DNA of 54,573 nucleotides, from NCBI GenBank assembly GCA_033762315.1, contig JANRLS010000179.1, forward strand, positions 1-54,573, read 5' to 3'. The notes under the pieces were generated by a model. That model made no database searches and was not told where the DNA came from. It saw nothing but the letters and a program-made list of their open reading frames with translations. The position numbers and the translations under genes were made by a program. Positions 16,701 through 24,695 of this stretch are shown here, one piece after another (within the stretch, counting starts at the first letter, position 1; every line of letters starts with the position of its first letter). This DNA is from CAYLLN01 sp033762315 (GTDB lineage Bacteria > Planctomycetota > Planctomycetia > Pirellulales > Pirellulaceae).

Positions 16701-17617
16701 AGCAGCGCTTCCAGGTCTTGTAGCATCGGCACCACGACTCGCAGCACAAACGGCGCGTGAAACAGCAGCCCCAGCGGAGCTATCAGCGCCACCAGAGCAA
16801 ACAGCCACCCACGAAAGCCCCTGCCCAATCCAAGCCGCCGGCCGGCACGGCTTCGTTCGACAAGAATCGCGATTCCTTGCAGCGTGAAGTAAAGCGTCGG
16901 ACCGCCGTAGCCCGCGCCGGCGGGGAGCGAAATCACCAGTTCATGAACAATGCCACTCGCGACGAATCCAGCGATAAGCGCGAGCGCCGGATGGCGGCGA
17001 TTGGCCAGCGGACGAAACAGCCAGCGGTGCGTCACATCGCGAAAGGCGCGATTCCATCGCCCCCCCCAAAAATCGCTCACCCCGCGGGCCGCGATCGGCC
17101 AATCCATGAGCGGTGCCGCCGCAACTCCCGCCTGCCGCCAACCGCAGCTAAGCAGATGAAACGCGCCGAAGTGCAGACAGAACACCACCCCCGCCATGCC
17201 AAGCCACCCGGCGAAGAGCGGAGCAGTTCCGGACCACTTCGTCGCCAGCACAAGCAGGGTGGTTCCGGCCATCAGCTTACCTGTCGCGAACCACCATTCG
17301 CTGGCAAGCGGTGCTTTCACGCTCGGTGCCGCACGACCAAAAAACGCCTCCGCATCCATGCCCGGCCATGCTAGTAGATAGCCCGCCTGTAGCGTTCGAG
17401 TGATGCCGCGGCGCGTCGCCTGCCGCCAGGTCAGCCACTTGCACCCCGCGTAGATCGCGAGCGCCACGAGCCACATCTTTGCCCAGGGGGGCCAGGTGGT
17501 CGGAACCAGAACCATCACCGCCGCAAAGACGGCCAGGACAAGCCAGTCATGCCAGGCCGGACGCCGCTCGTTGGCCGCCCTTAACGGTTGTAACGCGATT
17601 GCCGCTGGTCCGGACAT
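16697..17617 (-). CDS. MBOAT / wax-synthase-like membrane O-acyltransferase
   Basis: 306 residues from the ATG at 17617, which has a GGAG sequence eight bases upstream. About eight membrane segments are predicted. The wax-synthase-like core is visible as DFWGGRWNRAFRDVTHRWLF, followed later by SGIVHELVIS, whose histidine corresponds to the conserved MBOAT histidine. Enzymes of this type transfer acyl groups to a hydroxyl acceptor in the membrane. Substrate is unknown. It is the first gene of a two-gene unit with the small membrane protein downstream. Confidence 0.8.
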   Translation of the reverse strand: MSGPAAIALQPLRAANERRPAWHDWLVLAVFAAVMVLVPTTWPPWAKMWLVALAIYAGCKWLTWRQATRRGITRTLQAGYLLAWPGMDAEAFFGRAAPSVKAPLASEWWFATGKLMAGTTLLVLATKWSGTAPLFAGWLGMAGVVFCLHFGAFHLLSCGWRQAGVAAAPLMDWPIAARGVSDFWGGRWNRAFRDVTHRWLFRPLANRRHPALALIAGFVASGIVHELVISLPAGAGYGGPTLYFTLQGIAILVERSRAGRRLGLGRGFRGWLFALVALIAPLGLLFHAPFVLRVVVPMLQDLEALL

Positions 17618-17727
17618 GCTAATTCTCCGGGGTAAGCAACCGCAAACCAGCGAACGCGGCAACGGCATTCCCAACCGAAACCTAGATTTACTGGTTCGCG
17701 GGAACCATCGTTTTCGGGAGCGTTGCC

Positions 17728-18171
17728 ATGCGCCAATGTCGTCGAGGAGAGATTTTCGTTGACCGCGAAGTGCAGGCGGCCCTGCTGTGGCGAGTGACCG
17801 GCTATTGGCTGTTCTGCCTCCTTTCGATCACGCTGCTGCTGGTGTGTTGGACCGTGGCGAGCGGGCCGCCGCGCCGTTCCGCCGAGGTGGCCCACGAACT
17901 CTATCTGCGCTACGCCCCAGCTTTGGTGGCGTCGCTTTTGGTGCTGCCGCTTGTGATGATCGACGTGGTGCGGCTGAGCAATCGGTTTGTCGGGCCGATC
18001 GTCAGGCTGCGGGGGGCCTTGCGGCGGATGGGTGCCGGCGAGCAGGTCGCGCCGATTAAATTTCGCGATGGCGACTTTTGGCACGAACTGGCGGACAGCT
18101 TTAATCTGGCCGCACGGCGGCTACCCGAGCCCCAGGCCGCCGAAACCGCCAGCGAGCCGGCGGGCGTCTAA
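17728..18171 (+). CDS. Stand-alone HAMP-domain membrane protein
   Basis: 147 residues. Two membrane helices (about 24-44 and 63-83) are followed by a HAMP-like segment, NRFVGPIVRLRGALRRMGAG, and an amphipathic second helix ending near RRLPEP. No kinase, cyclase or methyl-accepting domain follows. GGGAG precedes the ATG by eight bases. The architecture resembles the membrane part of a signal transducer without its output module. Similar short HAMP proteins are seen in planctomycetes; function unknown. Confidence 0.75.
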   Translation: MRQCRRGEIFVDREVQAALLWRVTGYWLFCLLSITLLLVCWTVASGPPRRSAEVAHELYLRYAPALVASLLVLPLVMIDVVRLSNRFVGPIVRLRGALRRMGAGEQVAPIKFRDGDFWHELADSFNLAARRLPEPQAAETASEPAGV

Positions 18172-18283
18172 TCGACGGGCGACCTCTTCGCGACTGGCCT
18201 TTCCTCCGCGTAGTCGATAGAATCAGGTCTGACTGATCGGTTCCGCCACGTCCATTCCCGCCTATTGCCCGCGGAGGTCCGCC

Positions 18284-18946
18284 ATGTCCCGATTTTTGCT
18301 TCCCGCTGTCGCTCTGCTCTTCGCCCCCGCCCTGCTACATGCCGAGCAAGTCAGCGGCACTTACCTCGAAACTCGCACCTGCCAGGTTTACACCGGACCT
18401 TGCTTCGCCAATGCCGAGACCGGCATGGCGGGACGCGAGGCGGTGATGGCTTGGAATATCGAAGCGGGGACGCAAGGAAAGGTCGATCTGTCGGGCCTCT
18501 CGGTGGTGGTGGTGCTGCAGGCGAGCGATACGCTCGGCCACCAAGGAATCGACGACGCCAGGCGGGTTCGTTCGACGATCATCGTGGATGACAAGGCGAG
18601 CGACGCCCAGCGGGCGGCCCTGGTCGATTTCGCCAAGCAACACGCCGGCAAGGCGGGCAGCGCGGTGGTTCGAGTCGATGCCGCGCCGATTCAGATGTCG
18701 CTCGATACTCACGAACTGAAAGGGAATCTGGCCGCTGGCCAGATCGTCAAGCTGACGACCCGCAAAGCCAAAGCAACCGATTGCATTTGCACGAACGAAG
18801 TGGCCTACTATCCGCCGCTCGCCAAGGTCGATCAGTTTGCCGCCGGCGTTTCGATCGAAGCCGAATATAAGGGCCGCGGCCTCGGGACGACTTGGTCCAC
18901 CCCCAACAGCCGCAGCGCGTACATGGGGACGTTCCAGTACGAATAA
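18284..18946 (+). CDS. Secreted DUF1326 family protein
   Basis: 220 residues with a signal peptide (MSRFLLPAVALLFAPALLHA). The mature part begins GTYLETRTCQVYTGPCFANA and then GREAVMAWNI, a strongly conserved DUF1326 signature; a second cysteine pair (DCICTN) lies near residue 165. GGAGG precedes the ATG at the right distance. The function of the family is not established. The gene is monocistronic and followed by a strong hairpin. Confidence 0.85.
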   Translation: MSRFLLPAVALLFAPALLHAEQVSGTYLETRTCQVYTGPCFANAETGMAGREAVMAWNIEAGTQGKVDLSGLSVVVVLQASDTLGHQGIDDARRVRSTIIVDDKASDAQRAALVDFAKQHAGKAGSAVVRVDAAPIQMSLDTHELKGNLAAGQIVKLTTRKAKATDCICTNEVAYYPPLAKVDQFAAGVSIEAEYKGRGLGTTWSTPNSRSAYMGTFQYE

Positions 18947-18984
18947 CTCCGGGGTGCCGGTGAACCTTCACCGAAGCAAACTCG

Positions 18985-19007
18985 GGCCGGACGCGGTGCG
19001 TTCGGCC
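18985..19007. terminator. Bidirectional hairpin between convergent genes
   Basis: A 10-base-pair GC-rich stem (GGCCGGACGC at 18985-18994, GCGTTCGGCC at 18998-19007, one G-T pair) with a 3-base loop lies between the convergent DUF1326 and lspA genes and is followed on the plus strand by TGCTCTACTTTT. A second small dyad, CGGTGAA/TTCACCG, lies at 18958-18973. Terminator function is inferred from position and structure. Confidence 0.55.
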
Positions 19008-19011
19008 TGCT

Positions 19012-19653
19012 CTACTTTTCAGCTTCAGCGGCGGCCGCTTTCGGCTTCTCTTGCCAGACAAAAGCGTGCAGCACGAGCATGATCGCGCCGGTCACGAGCA
19101 GCATGTCGGCCACGTTGAAGTTCGGCCAGGTGTATTGCCCGTAGCGGAGCAAAATCCAATCCCGCACGCCATGCGTGTAATGCGGCGGCAAGCCGGCCAA
19201 ACCGAGCCGGTCATAAAGATTGCCCAGGATGCCGCCGGTGACAGCTCCCAGGGCGAAGGTCAGCCAGCGGTCGCGAGCCGCGCCAAAGACAAACAGCCAG
19301 ACGAATATTCCGACCGCCGCCGCGACCGACAGCAGCGAAAAGAGCCACCAATAGCCCGCCCCCATGCCGAAGAGTGCGCCCGGATTGACGCTCGTCTCGA
19401 TGCCGAAAAACGGCTCGATGATCCACCATTCGTTACCGGGTCGGGGCAAGCCACGCCAGCGAAAAATGGCCTGCTTCGTGACCAGGTCTTGCCCCAGACC
19501 GATCAGCGCCACGCACAAAAACAGGGCATAGCGGCTCGCCGGAACCGCGGCGGCAAGTGGCGGCACGGAAGAAGGGGGCGCGGTGGTTTGTCCCGACCGG
19601 TTTTTCACGGCGAGCGGCTTAGCGGCTCGGAACTTTGTCGGCGCACTTGACAC
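19012..19653 (-). CDS. lspA: Lipoprotein signal peptidase (signal peptidase II)
   Basis: 213 residues if the GTG at 19653 is used. Four membrane helices and the family motifs are present: GQDLVTK, NPGALFG, GGILGNLYDRL (catalytic Asp) and NFNVAD (second catalytic Asp). LspA cleaves signal peptides of prolipoproteins in the membrane. The start is uncertain: GTG at 19653 lies within the upstream zinc-finger gene (35-base overlap), while a GTG at 19608 starts 10 bases after that gene's stop; neither has a clear Shine-Dalgarno sequence. The extra N terminus of about 40 residues before the first helix is unusual and rich in Ala and Pro. Confidence 0.9.
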   Translation of the reverse strand: MSSAPTKFRAAKPLAVKNRSGQTTAPPSSVPPLAAAVPASRYALFLCVALIGLGQDLVTKQAIFRWRGLPRPGNEWWIIEPFFGIETSVNPGALFGMGAGYWWLFSLLSVAAAVGIFVWLFVFGAARDRWLTFALGAVTGGILGNLYDRLGLAGLPPHYTHGVRDWILLRYGQYTWPNFNVADMLLVTGAIMLVLHAFVWQEKPKAAAAEAEK

Positions 19654-19990
19654 AATAGGGAGTATGCGGGAGGACGGTCAAACGGGCCTTGGGGATCTTG
19701 GCCTCGCACTCGAGGCAAACACCATACTGCCCATCCTCGATTCGTTCCAGAGCAGCTTCGATCTGCTCCAGGGCGGTGCCGTCATGCTCCATCAGGCTGA
19801 GCGTGAATTCCTGCTCAAACGCGTCAGTCCCCACGTCGGCCATGTGAATCGGCATGCTGGAAAGATCGCCCGAAGCCTCGCTCCGCGTCTTTCGCAGGGC
19901 CGAATCGGCCAGCCCGTTCACATCGCCACGCAGCCGCGATCGCAGGCTGAGCAGCATCGACTTGAATTCCTTGCACTCGCTCTTTTTCAT
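19619..19990 (-). CDS. DksA/TraR-type zinc-finger protein
   Basis: 123 residues from the ATG at 19990, supported by GGAG seven bases upstream. A helical N-terminal part is followed by the C4 zinc finger CLEC...CVKC with G-Q-Y-G-V before the first cysteine, as in the DksA/TraR family. Members act on RNA polymerase through the secondary channel or, in other lineages, bind unknown partners. A sigma70-like promoter lies just upstream, and the gene overlaps lspA, so both form one unit. Confidence 0.87.
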   Translation of the reverse strand: MKKSECKEFKSMLLSLRSRLRGDVNGLADSALRKTRSEASGDLSSMPIHMADVGTDAFEQEFTLSLMEHDGTALEQIEAALERIEDGQYGVCLECEAKIPKARLTVLPHTPYCVKCADKVPSR

Positions 19991-20024
19991 GGTGTCACTC
20001 CGCACGGCTGGTTAGAGCCTTGTT

Positions 20025-20054
20025 ATGATACGCAGTGGTGCTAGCCGCTGTCAA
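20025..20054 (-). promoter_or_regulatory. Sigma70-like promoter of the zinc-finger/lspA unit
   Basis: On the minus strand TTGACA (20054-20049), an 18-base spacer and TATCAT (20030-20025, 5 of 6 consensus bases) precede the zinc-finger gene. The predicted start is near 20018, giving a leader of about 28 bases that contains the GGAG ribosome-binding site. Confidence 0.6.
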
Positions 20055-20156
20055 AGGGCTAGAGTACAAATTTCAAGGGACTCGCGAAACTTTCGCGAGC
20101 CTTTGGTGAATTGCCCGCCACGAGGGCCGATTTCTCGCCATCGCAGGAAAACCGAC

Positions 20157-23100
20157 ATGGGCCGCAGTTTTTCCCTCTTTTTTGCGTGCGCCTGCCTGCC
20201 GGCGGGCTGGGCACTTGCTGCTCCCCCGCAAAACGACACCGACGACGACAAGGAAGCTCGTCCCCCCTATGTCCACCTTGTCGAGGCCGACCGACCGGTT
20301 GCCCGCTGGAGCTTCGACCAAGCCGACGGGGCGGCCGAACTGAACGGAAAGCCTTGGCTGCCGGCCAAGGTGGCTGGGCCAATGAAGTTGGCCCAGCCAG
20401 GGCCACGGCAGGCCAAGTTCCCCTTGTTCGACACCGAGAATCAGGCCGTGACCTTCGATAAGCCCGCCTCGCTGCGTTACGACGACCCCGGCGCGGCCAG
20501 CCCGCTCGATTTCGCCAAGGGAGACACGATTACGCTCGAAGCCTGGGTCAACCCCGCCAAGGATCTTGGCAGCGGTCAGCAGGTGTATGTCGTCGGCAAA
20601 GGGCGCACCGGCAATGCCGGCGTGGCGCGCGACAATCACAACTGGGCCCTGCGTCTCGCGGGCAAGGACGGCACTTGTCGGATTTCGTTCCTCTTTCGCG
20701 ATTCCAATAACCGCCCCGGCAAAGAGGAGGACTGGCACCGCTGGACGAGCGACCTCGGCTTTGGCGGGGGTACCGGCTGGCACCATGTCGCGGTCGTCTA
20801 TACGTTCGGCAAAGGGGCGTCGATCAAAGGCTATGTCGATGGCCGCGAGAGTAAAGGCACGTGGGATTACGGCGGCCAGAGCGACGAAGCCCCGCTAGTC
20901 GATGACGATCAAATCTGGATCGGCTCGGCAAGCGACAACAACGCCGGCAATTCCTTTGTCGGCGGGATCGACGAAGTTGCCATCTACCGCGCCGCACTCT
21001 CGGCCGAGCGGATCGCCGCCCGCTGGCAAATCATCCAGCCGAAGCCCTATCTCACGAGCGTGCCGATTCCCAGAGACCAGGTGCTGGTCGAGGTGCTCGA
21101 AGGATTGCCCGACGAATGGAATTGGAATTTCATCCCGCCGACCCCCAGCGAGCGATTCATCCAGCGCGAACTGGCGATCGTCGAAGTCCCGAAAAAGTAC
21201 AACCCCCACGGCGTGCAGATCGATCGGGGTAGCCCGTTTGTCTTGTGGGCAACGACCGAAATGAACCTGCCCGCTGGCAAACAGCGGCTGCTCTTGCGGT
21301 CGCGGAGCGCGGCCCGCCTGTTTATCGATGATCAACTCATCGCGCAAAACCCGTTTCCCAGCGGCAAAACCGACGGCCACAACGCCTGGGAACCGGTCGA
21401 AAGCAAAGTCTCGCCAAACATTCGCCCGCTGCAGCCAGGGGATCAGGAAAACGTCGCGGAGTTCGACCTTCCCGCCGGCTTGCACAAGTTGCGGCTGGAA
21501 TTATTCGTCGGCGGCAAGCGGCGGCGTCCTGAAACGGGCGAAACCAGCGTCAGCATCGCCCCCGCCGGCAGCGATGAATTCTGGGTGCTGGGCTTTCCTT
21601 CGCAACCGATTAGCCGGGAGCAAACTGCTCGCAGTCCGCGTACCTTCCCCCTAACCGATGCCGGCTGGCTGACCTACGAGCGCGCCCGCCGCGACGAGCT
21701 GGTCTGGATCAACCAAGCCCGCCGCCGCGAGGCCAGCGCGCAGTACGCGAAGTACTGGCAAAAGCGGCACGACTGGGCCCGAGAGTTCGTGGGGCAGGCG
21801 TCTCGCCTGCCAAGTCTGGAGGATAATGCACGGCAGGCGGAACGCCCGCCCCACAAAAAAATCGACTCCTTCATCACCGACCAGCCCGCGGCGCTCATCG
21901 GCGACCACGCCTTCCTCCGCCGCATCTATCTCGATTGCCTTGGCGTTCCCCCCACAGGCCAGCAGGTTCGCGAATTTATCGCCGACCAGCGGCCCGATAA
22001 GCGAGCCAGGCTCATCGACCACCTCCTCCAGCAGCCGGGATGGGCCGACAATTGGGTCGGCTATTGGCAGGATGTGCTGGCCGAGAATCCGAACATCGTC
22101 AACCCGACGCTCAACAACACCGGCCCTTTCCGCTGGTGGATTTACGAATCGCTGCTCGACAACAAGCCTCTCGACCGCTTCGCCACCGAGCTGATCCTGA
22201 TGGAAGGGAGCCCGCGTTATGGCGGCTCGGCGGGCTTCGAGATCGCCAGCGAGAACGACGCCCCGCTCGCCGCGAAAGCCCAGAACATCAGCCTCGCCTT
22301 CTTGGCGTTCGACATGCGCTGCGCCCGTTGTCACGACGCCCCGCATCATCGCTTCTCGCAGGAAGACCTGTTCAACCTCGCGGCAATGCTGCACCGCGGC
22401 GAGCAAACCTTGCCAAAAACCAGCACGATTCCCGGCGACGACAAAACGCACGCCTCGCTGCTCGTGCAAGTGACACTGAAGCCCGGCCAGAAAATCGCGC
22501 CGCGCTGGCCCTTTGCCGCGGAGTTCGCCGGACAGTTGCCCAAGCAATTCCTCCTCGATCCAGCCGACGAGCGCGAAGAGCTGGCTCTCTGGATCACGTC
22601 GCCGCAGAATCCCCGTTTTGCTCCTGTGCTCGTCAATCGCCTTTGGCAGCGCTACTTGGGCCGCGGTCTGGTCGAGCCGGTGGACGACTGGGAAGAGGCC
22701 AAGCCGGAACATCCCGAGCTGCTCGCCTGGCTGGCCCGCGAGCTGGTGATGCACGACTACGACCAGAAGCACGTCGCCCGGCTGATTTTCAACTCACGGC
22801 TCTACCAAAGCGCGGCCACCAGCGACGAGGCGGTCGCCAAAACGCTCGCCGCCCCGCTGCGCCGCCGCCTGACCGCCGAACAGGTACTCGATTCGGTCCT
22901 CGCTGTCAGCGGCAAGGAAATGCACGTCGAAGAGCTGAACATCGATGTCGATGGGAGCCGGCTCGACAGCTCGTCGATCAGCCTCGGGCTTCCTCGGCGG
23001 GCCTGGCAATTCACCAGCATGAGCAACGAGCGCGACCGGCCCAGTCTGTCGTTGCCCGCCGCCCAGACCGCGGTCAACGTGCTCGAAGCGTTCGGCTGGC

Positions 23101-23582
23101 GAGCCTCGCGGCAAGACCCGCTGACCCTTCGCGAGCGCGAGCCGACCGTTCTCCAGCCGGCGATTCTGGCCAACGGCGCGCTCCCCAAGCGCGCCGCGCA
23201 GCTTTCCGAGGACAGCGTGTTCGTGACGATGGCCCTCGCGGCTAAATCGCCGGACGAGTTCGTAACGCTCGTTTGCGAGCAGATTCTCTCGCGGCCGCCC
23301 ACCGAGGCCGAACGCGCGCTATTTGTCGAGGTAATCGCCGCTGACTTCGCCAGCCGCCAAACCGGCGCGCCCGCCGGCCCCCTGCCCGGCTGGCCGAAGC
23401 GCGACGGCGTGAGCTGGTCGAACCATCTACACGCCAAGACGAGCGAAATCCGCCTGGCCTGGCAAAAGGAGGTGGAGAAGGGAGATCCGCCGACCACGCG
23501 CCTCACTGCCGACTGGCGCGAGCGGGCCGAGGATCTCGTCTGGGCGCTCGTAAACTCGCCGGAGTTCGTCTGGATTCCGTAG
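20157..23582 (+). CDS. Secreted LamG-DUF1549-DUF1553 protein
   Basis: 1141 residues from the ATG at 20157, chosen for its signal peptide (MGRSFSLFFACACLPAGWAL) and an AGGA sequence upstream; the frame is open 44 codons further. Residues about 60-280 form a LamG/concanavalin-like module (TLEAWVNPA, GTGWHHVAVVY, GGIDEVAIYRAALS). A middle beta-rich region is followed by DUF1549 (about 575-780, with CARCHDAPHHRF) and DUF1553 (about 820-1120, with VLVNRLWQRYLGRGL). Residues about 545-566 are encoded by a palindromic element inserted in frame between the two halves. The LamG domain suggests carbohydrate or glycan binding at the surface (inference). Confidence 0.88.
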   Translation: MGRSFSLFFACACLPAGWALAAPPQNDTDDDKEARPPYVHLVEADRPVARWSFDQADGAAELNGKPWLPAKVAGPMKLAQPGPRQAKFPLFDTENQAVTFDKPASLRYDDPGAASPLDFAKGDTITLEAWVNPAKDLGSGQQVYVVGKGRTGNAGVARDNHNWALRLAGKDGTCRISFLFRDSNNRPGKEEDWHRWTSDLGFGGGTGWHHVAVVYTFGKGASIKGYVDGRESKGTWDYGGQSDEAPLVDDDQIWIGSASDNNAGNSFVGGIDEVAIYRAALSAERIAARWQIIQPKPYLTSVPIPRDQVLVEVLEGLPDEWNWNFIPPTPSERFIQRELAIVEVPKKYNPHGVQIDRGSPFVLWATTEMNLPAGKQRLLLRSRSAARLFIDDQLIAQNPFPSGKTDGHNAWEPVESKVSPNIRPLQPGDQENVAEFDLPAGLHKLRLELFVGGKRRRPETGETSVSIAPAGSDEFWVLGFPSQPISREQTARSPRTFPLTDAGWLTYERARRDELVWINQARRREASAQYAKYWQKRHDWAREFVGQASRLPSLEDNARQAERPPHKKIDSFITDQPAALIGDHAFLRRIYLDCLGVPPTGQQVREFIADQRPDKRARLIDHLLQQPGWADNWVGYWQDVLAENPNIVNPTLNNTGPFRWWIYESLLDNKPLDRFATELILMEGSPRYGGSAGFEIASENDAPLAAKAQNISLAFLAFDMRCARCHDAPHHRFSQEDLFNLAAMLHRGEQTLPKTSTIPGDDKTHASLLVQVTLKPGQKIAPRWPFAAEFAGQLPKQFLLDPADEREELALWITSPQNPRFAPVLVNRLWQRYLGRGLVEPVDDWEEAKPEHPELLAWLARELVMHDYDQKHVARLIFNSRLYQSAATSDEAVAKTLAAPLRRRLTAEQVLDSVLAVSGKEMHVEELNIDVDGSRLDSSSISLGLPRRAWQFTSMSNERDRPSLSLPAAQTAVNVLEAFGWRASRQDPLTLREREPTVLQPAILANGALPKRAAQLSEDSVFVTMALAAKSPDEFVTLVCEQILSRPPTEAERALFVEVIAADFASRQTGAPAGPLPGWPKRDGVSWSNHLHAKTSEIRLAWQKEVEKGDPPTTRLTADWRERAEDLVWALVNSPEFVWIP
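21789..21854. repeat. Palindromic element inserted in frame inside a gene
   Basis: 66 bases bounded by GTGGGGC and its complement GCCCCAC, with nearly matching arms (GTGGGGCAGGCGT against GTGGGGCGGGCGT on the other strand). Within it are two small hairpins: GGCAGGCG/CGCCTGCC with a 3-base loop, and GGCAGGCG/CGCCCGCC with a 3-base loop. Its length is 22 codons, so the reading frame is kept; it encodes a segment rich in Gln, Ala, Arg and Pro that does not look like the flanking domains. Confidence 0.6.
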
Positions 23583-23604
23583 CCTGGCCGAAACTCTTGC
23601 CAGG
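23583..23604. terminator. Hairpin between convergent genes
   Basis: CCTGGC (23583-23588) pairs with GCCAGG (23599-23604) across a 10-base loop, exactly filling the gap between the LamG-DUF1549 gene (+) and the WD40 gene (-). There is no long T run. Terminator function in both directions is inferred from position. Confidence 0.4.
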
Positions 23605-24603
23605 TTATCCCGTGATTTCCCACACCGCGACCTTGCCGTGACCGGCGGCGAAGAGGCGCGTGCCGTCTTCGCTGAGCGTCGCGGCATGAATGTGGAAGGG
23701 GACTTTGTCGGCACGAATTAGCTTCTTCTCGGCCAGGTCGTAGCACTGGATCAGCCCGCCCCCCGCGCCGCCGACGCCGAGCAGCCACTTACCCTCCGGA
23801 TGGAAGACCAGCTGCTCGACCAGTCCCTTCTCGCCATCGAGGAAGGTGTGCGTGCTTTTGGCGGTTTCCAAGTCGAACACTTCGACCCGCGACGGACCGT
23901 CCAAATGGTCGATATTGCCAATCGTGCCGATGCCGCCGGCGACCAGCGTTTTGCCATCGGGCGAGAAGGCGACCGACCGCGTGCCGCCAATCGAGTGAAT
24001 CCGCTGCTTGGGGTCCCAGGTGTAAAAGCCGGGAGCGTCGAGCTGCTGAAGCTTCGTTCCGCCCGACAAGTCCCACAGGCAGATGCGGCCGACGCGATCG
24101 ACGGTGGCCAGCTTTTGGCTATCGGCCGAAATGGCGGCGGCATATAGCATCGACGGGAAGTGATGGGGCGTCAGTTCGTCGTGCCCCTTCAGCTCGTGCA
24201 GCAGCTTACCGGACGACGCTTCCCAGACACGGCAAACCATGTCGTCGGCCACGCTAGCGACCACGCGGCCATCGGGGCTGGCGACCAGCTTGCGAATCCA
24301 CTTGGCGTGGGCCGCATCCACCGTGCGAATGACCTCACCCCCGTTGAGCTTGCGCCAGACGAGGCGACAGTCGTATCCGCCGCTGACCGCCACCTCCCCC
24401 GCAATCGCCATGCCGGTGACAAAACTGGCATGGCCCTCCAGCGGCTGGGGCTCGACCTTTTCCGCCGACAGATCGAGGTCGTACAGCTTGCCGTCGGATG
24501 CACCCACCAGGCAACGGCTAGAGCCGGGAACGCGGGCCAGCGAGAGGAAAATCTGCTTGCCGCCGTGGTCTTTGAGGAGCTTGAATTGGAGGTCAGCGGC
24601 CAT
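23605..24603 (-). CDS. WD40 repeat protein
   Basis: 332 residues from the ATG at 24603. About six or seven WD40 repeats form a predicted beta propeller (for example VCRVWEASSGKLLHELKGHD, RICLWDLSGG, VAVWEIT at the C terminus). No signal peptide is seen. It is the last gene of the DUF1549/1553-DUF1501-WD40 unit, an order common in planctomycetes. The frame is open upstream of 24603, but that extension translates the 7-base-period repeat (a segment rich in Ser, Lys, Arg, Asn) and part of the DUF1501 gene, so it was not used. No Shine-Dalgarno sequence precedes the ATG. Confidence 0.82.
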   Translation of the reverse strand: MAADLQFKLLKDHGGKQIFLSLARVPGSSRCLVGASDGKLYDLDLSAEKVEPQPLEGHASFVTGMAIAGEVAVSGGYDCRLVWRKLNGGEVIRTVDAAHAKWIRKLVASPDGRVVASVADDMVCRVWEASSGKLLHELKGHDELTPHHFPSMLYAAAISADSQKLATVDRVGRICLWDLSGGTKLQQLDAPGFYTWDPKQRIHSIGGTRSVAFSPDGKTLVAGGIGTIGNIDHLDGPSRVEVFDLETAKSTHTFLDGEKGLVEQLVFHPEGKWLLGVGGAGGGLIQCYDLAEKKLIRADKVPFHIHAATLSEDGTRLFAAGHGKVAVWEITG

Positions 24604-24687
24604 GAGCTTGGAATTTCTGGTTTGAAGTTTGTTTCGTGCTTCGGATTTCGTGCTTTGTGCTTCTAATTCGTCGGGCGAGACGCCCAC
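24604..24687. repeat. 7-base-period array plus small palindrome before a start codon
   Basis: In the gap between the DUF1501 stop and the WD40 ATG the plus strand reads TTTCGTG, CTTCGGA, TTTCGTG, CTTTGTG, CTTCTAA in consecutive 7-base units (24632-24666), with weaker 7-base periodicity down to 24604. Directly beside it lies the palindrome GGGCG-AGA-CGCCC (24673-24685), whose minus strand reads GTGGGCGTCTCGCCC and resembles the outer arm of the element at 21789. Confidence 0.55.
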
Positions 24688-24695
24688 CTCAGTCG

